64,000 bases of DNA from Eutreptiella sp. 'Long Island Sound 2002' (Eukaryota; Euglenozoa; Euglenophyceae; Eutreptiales; Eutreptiaceae). Both the position numbers and the translations under genes were made by a program. The stretch is taken from the NCBI GenBank assembly GCA_964036045.1, contig OZ038392.1, positions 33,555,330 through 33,619,329 on the forward strand, in the 5' to 3' direction. This document shows positions 20,145 through 33,300 of this stretch, piece after piece. Numbering within the stretch: the stretch's first letter is position 1; every line of letters begins with the position of its first letter. The notes beneath the pieces were generated by a model, which was not told the origin of the DNA, ran no database searches, and saw nothing but the letters and a program-made list of their open reading frames with translations.

Positions 20145-20210
20145 TATTTGAGGCCTCAAATATAAGTATTTGAGGCCTCAAATAATAATTTGAGGCCTCA
20201 AATTATTATT
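20145..20210. repeat. Tandem palindromes centred on GAGGCCTC
   Basis: Three palindromes in a row: TATTTGAGGCCTCAAATA at 20145-20162 and again at 20167-20184, then a 30-bp perfect palindrome at 20181-20210 around AATTTGAGGCCTCAAATT. Half-sites (ACCTCAAATGC, GATTTGAGGC) lie just upstream. It may be cruciform-forming or a set of binding sites. Confidence 0.85.
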
Positions 20211-20258
20211 TGAGGGAACATTCTGCGAAAGACTCTGCTGCATAGAGTGCACGTAGCT

Positions 20259-20858
20259 TCAGGCTTTGTATTCCTCAGGCATGAGTCCGGAGGGATCTGC
20301 CTTGAGAGTCTGATGCTCGCTCTCTTTCAAGAACTTGGTGGCTGGCTCGAAGGCGAGTGCGTCCGTGGCATTGCGAGCCACCTTAGGGTGCTTTTCGCCG
20401 TCCCACGTTGGGCAGCCGCAACGGTCATGGCACCTTGGAAGGGCATGCAGCCCTGCAGGATAACAGCCACCGTCAGGTTGGCAGGGGTAGGGAAATCAAG
20501 GCCGTTGATGAAGCTGGATGCAGGCATGAGCTTACCAAGGGTCTTGTCCGCAATTGGTGGAAGTTCCTCGGCTGATCTTCTTGAAGGGACTCGGTGGCGG
20601 CGTTGATTTCAGCCTTGGTCAGCTGGATCAATTAAGTCCCTTTCCTTCTGACCAGGTGTCAAGACTCTGGTACAGCGGGGCAATGGAGGCCAGGTAGGAC
20701 TCGATGGCGCTGGCAAAATGCTTCCTGGCAAGCCGTGCGCGTTTCCCTGGCGCCAGCCACCGCTTTCGTCGAACGCCGGGGCCCACGCTTTGTCCTCGAA
20801 AGGGACTCCGCCAGCAGCGCAGATATTTGATAGTCGGTTTTGCGGAGGCGTCAGCCAT
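20259..20858 (-). pseudogene. Glutathione S-transferase-like pseudogene
   Basis: Reading the minus strand in three frames recovers GST-like pieces in order. The start MADASAKPTIKY is followed after a small deletion by AAGGVPFEDKAWAPAFDE, the usual end of the N-terminal thioredoxin-fold strand/helix region. Then come KHFASAIESYLASIAPLYQS and LTKAEINAATESL, then DKTLGKLMPASSFINGLDF with FPTPANLTVAVI, then HPKVARNATDALAFEPATKF and the C-terminal MPEEYKA and TGA. At least three frame changes and a missing central part make it non-coding. No introns are evident, so it could be a decayed or processed copy. It is divergent from, and about 260 bp away from, the RRM-DHH gene. Confidence 0.65.
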
Positions 20859-21121
20859 TTCTCCGTTATCTTTATCCGTGCGAGTTTCCTGTTTTAGCAA
20901 ACTGAGGAAGACTTGGCGAGTAAGGGTCGCGGGGTTTATTGCTTGTGTGTTTTTGCTTGCATGCGTGCGTGATGCAGCTCCTACAGTAACACCTCAACAC
21001 CTTTGTACACTACCTGGACGAGTTTTACACTGGCGAAGTCACTGCTGTTTTTCCTGTGTGCGCCGACACGCCGACAAGTGTTGCCGTCTGCGGGTGTTTC
21101 CACAATCCTCTTGCTGCAGTG

Positions 21122-21391
21122 ATGTACAGTCCAGAAATGGAGAGCGAGGAGGATGTGTTGCATCACAACCTCATGGTCAATTACCTTCCCACGACCTGTA
21201 CTTCAGAAGATCTGAAAGAGTTGTTTATCAAGTTTGGGCCCGTGAAGGAGTGCATTGTGATATGCGATCCGCAAACCGAAAAAAGTCGCGGTTATGGTTT
21301 CGTGAGGTTCACTAGCAGAGCAAATTCCGAGAATGCTATGGCCACGATGAATGGATTTTCGATTGAAGGCAAGCGATTGGTTGTCAAGAAG
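21122..21391 (+). CDS. Fusion gene exon 1: RRM1
   Basis: Starts at ATG 21122, the first in-frame ATG. Residues 1-90 make one RRM, with RNP2 LMVNYLP and RNP1 RGYGFVRF. It ends AAG/GTGTTT, phase 0. Intron 1 is 363 bp. Confidence 0.82.
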
Positions 21392-24300
21392 GTGTTTTCG
21401 GGTTGCAGTGTGAATATGCCGGCGTTGTCACGAAGTTTGCCGTAGTTGAACCCCGTTGCATAAGACATCGAGTCGCCGCTGTCAGCAAGCTGCACTTTCT
21501 CACAACAACCGAGTATGAACACGTAGTTCAACAACTAGTGTGGCTGCAAACCTGGCGACGTTGCTTGACCAGCAGATTGCACGAGCGGCCCAAACAACTG
21601 CGGTTGCCCAAATGTTGCAAGGCTGCGTGCCGCTGAGAAGCGACGAGCACTGTTACTGGTTCATGTGGCAAGCACTGCATTTTGGAGCGTGAGATAAGAG
21701 TTGTCCCGCGAAAATGTCTTTCCAACGTGCCTGACACAACTGCAATGTTTTCAGGCGGACGTTGGCAAAGACGTGGATGGAACGGCGAGTGTGTATGTTG
21801 CAGGGTTTGACCACCGCGCCGGCATGGTTCGTGAGCTCAAGAGAATCTTCAGTCAATATGGAACTGTGCTGGACGTCACTCAACTGACTCCCCAAGAGGG
21901 CAAGAAAGGGGTTGCCTTTGTAAAGTTTGCAAGATATTCCGACGCAATAGCCGCCGTGGAGAATGTGAAGCACATCCGCAAGCAAGAGTTAACTGTTAAA
22001 ATTGCTTCACAAACAGCACGCAAAGCAACCAACTGGCAACGACAAGCCAAGTATGTTTGTGCAAGAAACAAGCTCAGCACAACATCAGGACGGTGGTTCT
22101 TGTGCGGTAGGGCGTGCTAGGGCGTGCAGCATGGGATGTGGGTGGGTGCTGAACAGAAGAAAGAATATGGACGCAATGAAGACTCCCATCCCCCAAAAGA
22201 CGTAACAGCTTTGGATTTTGATTGCTGTGGTATCGAATGGACGCATAATTTCTCTTGCTTTTTGGGAATTCGGCCTGGGCGTACGTGTGTGTGTGCTGAA
22301 GATGCCTGGAGTAAGATTGAGGAAGGCAGGACTGAGGAGACAGATGGCGGTCTCGCAAACAATTGAGACCTCAACAGTCCCTTGATGTGTGATTCATTGT
22401 CACCGGACCTTGCCGTTACTCCTTCCAAACATGTGTTTGTTATGTGCTGACTCTGGTTGAGCCCCAACGCTGCACTGTGTAGGGACAACGACGACACTGT
22501 CACGCTGGCCCAGCACACGTGCACCCCCGAGTCCGCGCGCAATGTGCTAGTGCTGTATCACTACCCCAGTGCTGATGGTATCTTTGCCGCCTTGGCTGCC
22601 ACCCTTTATTTCAAGAACTATCAGCCGAACCTTACTGCCCGAGACATTGCTATCATTCCCCATGCCGTCTACCGACCATCTCCCGCCACGGACAAGCTTC
22701 CCATCAATCAGAGGTATGCCCTCACTTGCAGTTGCATGGAAGATTTTCTCAACTGCACTCCAGAACTTTGTGGATCCATAGAACTTTATGCTGCTGCATG
22801 CGGCTTGCATGCTGTGAGGTTTGGGGAGGGAGAACTGCTCTTATTTCGGACTGTGGGGTGCTCGCCTACTTCCTGTGTTATGCTTGGCTGATTGCCATTT
22901 CACTTTATCTTTCAGTTTCTCTCTGAAGTAGCCAGTGTCTCAGGCGCCTGCCCAGTGGTTCCCTCTCCACAATTACTGCTTTTTCTGAGTGTCGCCTGTT
23001 GACAGCCTTGGGATCCTCTCTCCCTCGTCAGTTCCAGTGTGTGTTTAATGGCATGTTGCGTTCGCCGCAAACGTCGCTGGGAGCGTTTGATTTGGAATCG
23101 GGGGTGGGGAGTCGGGAGGGGTTTGGCGTTTCCACCCCGTGGGTCTTCGCGTGCAGGATGACGGATGTTTACCTCCTGGGGTACGCTGGATCCCCGGAAT
23201 ACGTGCAGCAGCTGGCCCATGAGTGCAATTCAGTGACCATCTTGGATCACCATGCAGCTGCACGAGACTGCTTTGCAGCCCTAAACGAAGCACGAGCCCT
23301 GCCTCCCAGTGTTGAGGTCGTCGTTGATGCTGACCGCAGTGGGGCCACCCTTGCTTGGGACTATTTTACTGACAAGGCAGGAGGTATCTGAGCTGGCAGC
23401 TGTCTCACCCTGAATGGAATGCAGGGGCAAAGGGACATGGGCTCGCCTCATTGTTTGCATGGACTGGCGAGATCCCAAAAACACAGTGATCATCTTTACC
23501 AAACTTTCCAGTTCCACATTCACAATCCGAAACGAAACACCCTTCTTCCCAGGTGCGCCAAGTGGTAATTGGAAGATCCACCTGACTGTGGAGGTTGGGA
23601 TTCGGTCCGGGCATCGCGCCAGCGAAATGAAGCTTGTGCGCCCACAACCAGCTATCAAACATATTCAAGAGAGTGGCAGTTGCATCCTCTACTAGTTCCC
23701 TGGTGCACCAGGTGTTCAGGCCACTGACGAAGAACGAGAAAGGCTGGTGTCCAGGACAGGCCGGAGGAGGTCCTCCGGCCTGCTCTGGGTGTCCGGAGCC
23801 CGGGGGAGGTCCTTCTTAGGGTCCCATCTGAAACCGGGGAATGGAGTCGGGGGTTGGCCAAAGAAGACCTGGAAGATATCATTTGGAGAAGCCGGGGGGG
23901 GGGGCACTGACGAGCTTTTCTCTGTGCTGTCGCGTGCTGACGTGCTTGCTTTGCCCCTCAGCCACCCCGCGCAGCAATCCCAAGGGGTACTGTTTGTTTT
24001 CATTAAGTGCCCACATTGAAAGGGCCTGAAAGGGCCGGAATGCGTCATTCCCACGTGATCATGCTTTTCAGAAAGGCTGAGCATGAGGCTGCAGGCACAT
24101 GTGTGGCAGACAGGGTGGAAGATCCGGCACAGAAGAGCCAAAAGGGGAATGATTGACGACCGCTGTTGGCCAGTGGTGTTGCAAGACATGAATTTGATGT
24201 GGAAGCAGGAGGTTATGCCCAAGTGGTCGACACCTGGCATGAAACGATGACAGAGGAAGAGTTGTACAATTTGTAGAGTATCGGGAGCCTAGCAAGTGGT

Positions 24301-27300
24301 AGGGTTATTTCGCTGAGCATACGGCACTGCACCCATTGAGGGTGAAGAGATGGGTCCGTGTGAGAGCGAAAATGGAGAACCGTGTGGCATTTTGCCCCGC
24401 ATGTGCACCCCTGCAGGCCCACTGCTTGGTGCGGAATGCGACGAGCAGCAGATCCAAAAGTTGCGCCGCCTATTTGACTATAGTGAGGACCATGCGCTGG
24501 GAAGGCATTATTTGGCATCCTCTCGTGCACTCTCGTATGCCCTGATGAAAGAGAACCTGAATTACAATGTGTTGGAGAATATGGGGATCTGGAAGGTGCA
24601 TCAGTGCTTCCCCGTGCATCATATTAGCGCTGCTCTTTTGTTCGTGTTTCGCATCCTCAAGAATGCCTTCGTGAACAGTAATCCAACCCCATGCGCTCCT
24701 CAAAACACTATTGCTGCCGTAATCGAATCCCTTTCACTTCTCAAAACTGCCGCGGTATTTTGGTGCCACTGTACTTGGATCTGGTGGGTATTGCGTCAGT
24801 TGTTGTGGCGTGTTGCCCGAATAATACTCTCAGAGGCCCAAATTGAGTGGTAATGCGACCTGGCAAAGCAGCGGGAAACAGGAAAGAGCCGAGGTAAGGG
24901 GATGCGACAGGGGCACGCATCCGGGAAACATCCGGAGATGAAAATGAGCAATGGGAAATGGCAGCTGCTCTATTCCTTGCGATTTCTCCTGTTTTCTAGT
25001 TGTCCCTGCATTTCCTGTTTCGCTGATTTCTTGCGTGGATTTCTGTGGCCGGTGAAACGGCAGATGTTTCGTTTTTTTCCATTTCTCGTTTCTTTTCTTC
25101 CCCTGTTGGCATATGTTGTGCAGCCACGGTGCGTCCCCAAGACAATTTTTTCCTGGTTTGTCATGGTGCGTGTTGTCCAAGATTTCTTGTGCCAGTGTGC
25201 CCCCTGAATGGGAAGGAACGTTGTCTGGTAATTGTCCGTGTGGGGGGGGGGGGACACGACGACCAAGACAGTTGTGTGTTTTGGGGGTTGGGGGTCTTGG
25301 TCGTCGGGGGTAAGGCCCTCAATGTCCAATTTAGCCTCAGAGCCGCCCCCCCCCCCCCCCACCCCACCCTTCTCCAGCCCGCAAGCGGCGGGTTGCTCTT
25401 TTCGGCCATGCCGGTAATGCATGGTGTCTTTATCCGACACTGATTGCTGATGTCTGACTGACAGCTACTGACTGTGATTGTCTGACTAATGTAGTCAGAC
25501 ATGATGTTCTGTTTTCTGTTTCAGACACAGTGTGTGTCTTGAGGTTCAACCAGGTTTGGCATAGAGAATAAAGATGCACTTATGCCTGACTGTGGAGTGC
25601 ATTACCTCTGGTTTGCATTTGTCTGTATTTTAATTAGGTCACACCCCCCACCCCCACCCCATGATAGCACCTTAGCTGCAGCTGTACATGATCTGAAGAC
25701 ACTGCACACATGTCAACCCTGTGCATGTATTTTGACATGTACAGGCCAATTTTGTGACCAATTCTCTGCAAGGTGATGTTGCCCAAGGTAAAAATTTTTT
25801 TAATTTTTGATGGACAGCTGAAAAATTTTGGGGGGAGGGGGCAATGTATCTGGGGCTTGCTTGGGCTGTGTCAATGCTGTTTATGGCTGCCTTTGTTCAG
25901 ACAAGTGCAGAGTGTTGTTTTGGCGGCCTTAAGGATTCTGAGGGACAACAGTATCCCCATAGTATGAGGAAACAGGACGTGTTTGCTGCCTCCAGCCTTG
26001 CCGACGGCCAGCTGTGGCCCATTTGAAAGATGCCACAACACAGTCAAAACTGCCAGGTTTATTAGGACATTTTTTTCCGCAGCCCAAGGGGTATGGCACT
26101 GCCCCATAGGGATGGAATTGGGGGCATTGTGACATTTTTCACATGGTAGGATGCAAAAAGACATGTTTTGCAGCCTCTGGCCCTGCCAGGGTCAGGTATG
26201 GAGCCAGGGAATCATTGTTCGGCCCTAGAAACAGGGCTTGCACAAGCCTGTGTGCAGACTGCAGCAATTTGCAGCCTCCAAGGCTGGAATCACCTCAAAG
26301 AGAGGTTGTTAGATCAAGTGTAGGCACGGACGCCATACACCCTCCTTTTTGGGGGTCGTTCGCGTGGCATACCCCAATGCATGATAGTGGATGTCTAATC
26401 CCTTGTAAATCATGATCTTGCAAGAAAAAATGATCCCCCAACGAATTTTTCGATTTTGATCCCCCCCCTCCCATAAAGATGGACCGGGCACTGCCGTGCA
26501 CTCTTGTGGGCACCACCCAAAGGAAGGGAAGCTCTGGCACAAAGACTGCTTGCGTTTCAAAAAACAGGTGACAACCAAATGCATAAGATGAAAGCTGGGG
26601 TCACAAAATCGTCTCAGGCCAACTGCAGTAGTTCTTGAAGTTCTTCGATTTTATAGTATTGAAAATTCATAATCATGGATGGTGTGATTCTTCGTCAAAC
26701 TCCGAGTTTGTAAGAACTGTATGTTCTGCTTTCAACAATGTTTGAACCATTTTTGTGGAAAAAGGTTCCCAGCACAGAAACGTTGTGACAGGGGGTATCC
26801 ACAAAACTGTTCTCAACACTGCAGGTGCTGCAGGAGCTGGATGTTCAAGAGTTGATCAAAAAGGGTGACGAGCTGCTTGCAGAACAGGACAAGATCCTTG
26901 AGACAATCACCGACAAGAGTTTCGTGGTCCAGATCCGTGATGAGTCAGACCCTGATGCAGGCCATTTTGGGCAGTGCCTGGCAGTGCTCACAGATCACAC
27001 CACTGGCATTGGGGAGATGGCTTATCGCCTTGCTGTCAAGAGTGCAGAGCATGGGCTGCGGGCCATCGGAGCTGTTGCATGCCAAAAGAAAGGGGAGACC
27101 ATGTGCAAAGTGAGCCTCCGCGCTGTCAACAACACCGATGAAGATACGTGGCAGATTGCAGAGTGTTTTGAGGGCCAAGGCCATGCAGGCGCCAGCTCCT
27201 TCAGCGTCCCAACAGAGGTTTCTGACTGTCATCATGCGCTCTATTTGTGTTCGGCATGTCTGGCACTGGTGGCGTAGGACTCCCAACCTTGGTTCTAGAT

Positions 27301-30300
27301 TCAATGGGAGAGGGGCAGTGCCACTGCAGGCATTGTCACCTGGCCCCATGTTCAGTTGCACTGCATATTTGCACGGAATTTCATAGAACCACGTCCAGTG
27401 CATCCACACACGAAAGTACACGAAAGGAAAATGAAACACAGTGCTCTTGGAAGCGAACCACTTCCATTTCTCGTTTTGATGATAATTGTGTCCCAACGTC
27501 TTGGGCATTGACATATGGCCCAATCCAGTTCCAAACCAAGAGTCAACAACCGCGCCTGGGGCAGAGCGATGGTGAGGTGAACCACACTGAACCAGCTTAA
27601 GTTGCATTTGGCAATGAAACTTCTTTTGGCCTCCTACTCCAGAAGATGCCTGAGCAATGGGCCCAAAATGGCTCCGAATGTGCGCAGTCTGGCCAAAAGT
27701 AGCCACAGACCACAATCGTGTCATATTTTGGCTATGCAAGCCCCGCCTTGCCTGTGGCCCCTTAAATAACATGACTCCTGCGGTGGCTACAGACCGCCTT
27801 TTGTGTGCACCGCCTTGTGTGTGTACCGCCTTGCCTGTGGCCCCTTAAATAACAAGACTCGTGCGGTGGCTACAGACCGCCTTTTGTGTGCACCGCCTTG
27901 TGTGTATACCGCCTTTTGTGTGTACCGCCTTGCCTGTGGCCCCTTAAATAGCAAGACTCCTACGGTGGCTACAGGCCGCATTTTGTGTGTACCGCCTTCT
28001 GTGTGTACCGCCTTGCCTGTGGCCCCTTAAATAACAAGACTCCTACGGTGGCTACAGACCGCCTTTTGTGTGCACCGCCTTGTGTATGCACCAGCTTGTA
28101 TGTGCACTACGCGTCTTGTGTGTGCCAACCCCCCCCCCGTGCGCCTCGTTAGCGCGCCAACCCCCCCCCCCCCCGCGTGCCTCGTTAGTGCGCCAAACCC
28201 CCCCCCCCCCCGGCCTCGTTAGCGCCAACCCCCCCCCCCCCCCCCGCGCCTCGTTAGCGCCAAACTCCCCCCCCCCCCCCCCGTGCGCCTCGTTAAACGA
28301 GGGGCTCGGTCTCGGTCAAACAATGGGAAGAATACAACACTGGGCTATCCAAGGGAAAACGAACGAAACCTGCACCGGCCGAGAACACAAGGAATGAGTC
28401 TAGACAGAACACAAATGACCACGGGTGCCAATGACACTGAGTGCAGGATATTATTACCATTATCAATATTATCATTTCTAGAGCGGACGCAATCCTGTAA
28501 CGTCCTCCTCCTCCTCCTTCCTCCTCCTCACCTCCCTTCTTTGCATTACTCTTATGCAGGATTCTTGTGGAAATACCAATGGCTCCAGTTGGAGACACAG
28601 GTTTGGTTTAGCAGTCACCATCCTGAATCCTCATGTAGAAACTGGGCCGAAAATGAGTGTTTTTGCCTCTAAAATGGCCATAGTGAGAAGTTACAATATG
28701 GTTCCTCAATGGCTCATTTGCATTCCTTTTAGGTCCCATTTTAGCGTGGAACATCAATGGCTCCATTTGGTAGCACCAGCTTGGAGCAACAGTTCTTAAT
28801 TCGCAGGTTGATACATGGCTGAAAATGGCTATTTTCCACCTCGGAACCGCCCTAGCGAGGAGGCACGGCTTGGAATATGGATTCTCGCATTCGCAGTATG
28901 TCCCAGTTTTGTGGAAAAACAATGGTTCCATTAGGTAACTTGGAACTTGGCACAACAGCTTCTGTCCTGAATTCCCAGGATGGAATGGTAAACTGGCTGA
29001 AAATGGCCATTTCTGATCCATTTGTTGGCTATTGAGAGCCGCCAATGGCTCTGTTTTGGAAGTCAAGTGGGGTTAAGTTGCCTTTTGATATGCCTGTTGA
29101 ATTGCAAAAGCACTGCTTCAATTCTGAAACGGTATGTTCAAGAAATAGTTTTTCCTCAAGCTTCCAAGGATACCAAGCAGAGCAGGAAACCAAACCTTGT
29201 GTTCGCACAGCCCCCACAAACCTTGTGTTCGCACAGCCCCCACAGGCAGTGCAAACGTGCCAAAAGCTGAAACGGTGCTGCTGCACAAAGCTAAGCTGCT
29301 CCTACATTGTGTCATTCTTGCTCCGAATGCAAATATCAACCCGCAAAGCAGTCAATTGGTGTTGCTTGTATTTCTACAAAAAATACCACAAGAGGATTTT
29401 AATCAATGATTATTTTTGTTATCGCGGCACTTAGTTTTACTTCGATGGTTTCGAGATCCCAAATTTCCAACCCTGACTCCTGCCCCAATTGTCCAGCTAT
29501 GCCTTTGGAAAGTTGAGTTACCTAGATATGAGGGCACCCCATACCGTATGTGGTCCAAAACTTTGTGGGAGATGTGATCCAATGCTTCTTGCTGCTACTG
29601 GAGTCATCCAAATTTTGTGCCACAACTGCATGGCCGCTTCACATTCATTTGCTCTTTTCAGTGCTAATGCAAGGGTGTGACTCGTCGGGACTTGACTAGT
29701 TTCTTGCTGGTTTGTCCACGAACCTTGTACCGCCAACCAGCCAGCAGAAGCCATTGAAACCGAGTACGGACACTGTGGGGGTGCTTATTTTGCAGCGCGC
29801 CCTGCGGCGCATAATTTGGGTAGTTATCTTGGAACACAGGCAATCTAGTGGTGCATGCACAAATGCGTTTTTTATGTGACATATACCCCCATACACCCAC
29901 TTTCCCCATTTTTGTTACTATCCTTTACCTTTTTGGGCCTCTTCTTCCCACAATGGTGCACTTGTGGCCCGTCCACAATATGGAATGGGCTGTGTATGAA
30001 ATTTGAGCCGTTCCCGCTTTGGGCACTCCTGGGGCAGTTGCTAGCCAGGGCCCGACCCGGGGGGGGGGGGGGGCTACGGACCCCAAAATGGTTCTACAGA
30101 ACAGTGGATTTTCTGGGCGTCGGAGGTAATGTGCTGAACTAAGTATATTACCTGTGGCGGCGTATAAGAGTGTTTTGAGTGCCAGATCGTGCAAGATGAG
30201 GTGCTATACAAATGTCGTTTGTTGCTCATTGAAGATCCTGCCCTTGAGCCAAGCCCCGGCTCGATGTGGCGGTGCCGTAGTCTCTCCTCTATAAAGAGCG

Positions 30301-33300
30301 ATGGTTTCGACAGATCAACGTGCACAGAATTTTTTTGTTCCGGTGTATATCTCTTGGACAATGTACACTGAAGCTAATTACCCTTACCCTGTGGTGCCCG
30401 CGGCACGCACTTCCCTGTGGATGGAGATGTGTGTCAAACGGGTATACAAAGGGACCCATTGGTTAGGGTCTTCATGCCCCCCACCCCATGTGCGCCAAGT
30501 TGCAACCTCCCCCCAAATTGGGGGCCAATTTCTCTAATTTGCCCCGATTTTGTGCCCCGATTTGTTAGATTCTTATATTTGTGGTTGCACACTCCTCCTT
30601 GCCGGCAGTGACAGATCTTGCACCTTCTGTTTGAGCCCAAGTAGCACAACACCATTTCAACCAGGGGCGTCCTTAAGGGACGAGATTTTTTTTTTTTTTT
30701 GCTAAGGACAGCCCTTAAGGACAGCCCCAAGGGACCACCAACCGCCAACCGCCAACTCCCATCAACTGCCAACCGCCACCAACCGCCAGCCACCAACCGC
30801 CAGCCACCAACCGCCGCCAACTGCCAGCGGCGACCAACCGCCAACTGCCAACCACTGCCAACTGCCTCCAACCACCAACCGCCAGCCACCAACCGCCGCC
30901 AACCACCACCAACCGCCACCAACTGCCAACCGCCACCAACTGCCAACCGCCAACCGCCAACCGCCAACCGCCAACTGCCACCAACCATGGTGGAGCACAT
31001 GGAGTGCCCGCGGGCTTTTTTGGGAAACCGGAACACTTTTTTTTTTTTTTTTTTCCCCGTTAAGGACACCCCTGATTTCAACTGCCAATATATGCTGAAT
31101 TGTGTTCACTCTGTACAGTTTACTGTCAACCCTGTCTGTTTTTGGCTGCCAAGCCTGCTGCCAAAACTCTGATGAACACTAGCACGGTGACGGTGACGTC
31201 TGCCACTAGTTCCACTAGTTCCACAACCACTGCTGCAAGTTCCATATCAGCTACTGCCACCAGTGCAACGACCACTGCAACTGCTACGGCTGGTGTAACG
31301 GCTACGACTAGTGCAAGGGGTACACCCAGCGCAACCACTGCGAATGCAATTTCTGGGGCTGTGAATTTTTCAGCAGGCTGACCACTTTAAGGCAGGTGAT
31401 AAAAATGCCCCCCGTCAGAGATGAACCAGCATGCTTCATCAGGGAGACAAATTAACGCTGGGACCACTAGGTCACTGATCTTCATTCCCTGACACTGATC
31501 AAGGACCATGTACAAACTGGAGGGTGAAGAGTTTTTTCTTGAGATTGAGGGAATGTGGGTTTCCATGTGACTCTAACTGTGCAACAACCAAAAGAAAGGT
31601 GTGTTTGGGGATTGGGACCGAGATCCAGGTCTGTGGGAAGCTGTGTTGCCAACAACCGTGCTGAAACCCTGCTGAGAGTGGTCCCCCGATTTGTTGCCCC
31701 GATTTGTTTGAAAACTTCTCCCGATTTGCGGGGGAGGGGGGGATGAAGTTTGGTTTAGCTGCCATAGCTTTATCTTCACAGCTTGAGTGCCCCACCCACT
31801 CACCCACCAAGCTGTGTACGTTGACCGGGCTCCCCACTTCCAATGAGATTGGTGCATATTGGGCCCACAGGCCCAATATGCAGTTTCCATCATGGGGCAT
31901 GCTGCACGTTTCAGTAGAGTTCCAGTAGAGATTTGCAGTGGCTATTATAGCACGTCTGAAGGAAAGTCTGTTGACATAAGTTGGACTGATGGCCCATATT
32001 TCATTGCGATGCACCATCGTCCTCTAAACAGGTGTTCCAGGCATGGATTGTGGCACAGACACCCACTCAGCCCATGCCACGCAACATCAGCTATGCTGCT
32101 GGACAGCTTGGGGTTGCATACAGAGTGTCGTATCCAGAAGTGTACAATAAGTTGAAGATCGACGTGACACCATCTTACTTTGAGGTGATGCTGGGAACTA
32201 ATCAGGCTTTTGATCAGCTGAATGTCCCCCCAGTGGTCGCCGAGAACATGATGCAGATTGGGTTCAAGGAATGCCCAAAGGTGGCAGCCGCCATTTACCC
32301 CATCGCAGTGCATCGTGACGTACTGTGCCTGCTGCCACGCTCGCATGCCGCCGAGCATGTGTATCTGAAGATGGTGCTCATGAGTGTGCTGAACGAGATG
32401 GACCCGAACACTGCGAGTCTAAAAGTTGTTATCATGTGCTCCAACATCTCATTGGCACAGCACGTGTACATGGTGGCTCAAGCATATTCCAAGGGGACCA
32501 GTGCCGGGGTCTCCTGTGTTTGTGAGCCCATGGCGAAGAAGGGCAACATGCTGGACTGCCACATTCTGATCACAACGCCCAATGCTGTCCAGATGCTTTG
32601 CCGTGAGGGTGCAGTCAACCTGTCTGCAATCAAGCATGTTGTGATCCACGACACGGACCGCATGCTGCAGATGTACCTCAAGCGCCACATGACTGATGTG
32701 TTGCAGAAGGTGTGGGCGGACCGGAAGCGTTCTGGGGTGACGGTGGGGATGTACGCGTCTGGCTCGCTGCGAGCTGTACGCCAGCTGGCATCAGAGCTCA
32801 TGGAGAAGGAGCAAGACCAACATGTGGTGGTCACTGTGAAAGAGGACGGGGTTGTTGCCCCTCCAGAGGCAGCTGCGCCAGCTGGAAACGCTTTGACAAT
32901 CCCCTTCGACGCTGACAAGGGGTTCCATGTGACTGGACTGCTTGAGCATCTGAACAAGGGCAACAGCAAAAGCACCAGTCAGGTGTGTGTGCGCGCGTGC
33001 GTGTATGTGTGACCGAGAATGGGGCATGGGGTCACCAGGCCAAGCCCCCCTCCCCATGATAACATCTTGATTGAACTGCCGGATATTGCTGCACATGCAT
33101 ACCAGGACGTGCATGTGTGGGGCGGTTTATGACCTGCTTCCGGCCCCATGATGACACAATTGAGTCCTCAGCACGTTCAGTTCGTCATGCTGATCATTTT
33201 GAAATCAATTTGTTGACAGCGGCTGCTATTGCTGTGTTGCGTGCAGGGCATTGGTCTTGGGAATTGTGGTGGTGCTGCTGGCAGTAGGACGAACACTAGC

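Noticed and set aside
24970-25443. ORFs of 156 and 132 codons on opposite strands
   Set aside because: Both cross homopolymeric C/G runs and lie within intron 5 of the fusion gene; no recognisable protein.
27803-28030. ORF with repeated LACGPLN segments
   Set aside because: Translation of the intron 6 minisatellite; it follows the DNA repeat and has no other support.
27742-28300. Possible CRISPR-like array
   Set aside because: Repeats are of unequal length, there are no unique spacers of fixed size, and the region is a eukaryotic intron.
30434-31172. Long ORFs on both strands (215 and 157 codons) rich in Trp-Gly or Pro-Asn
   Set aside because: Produced by the minisatellite inside the hAT-like element; the simple repeat is open in several frames.
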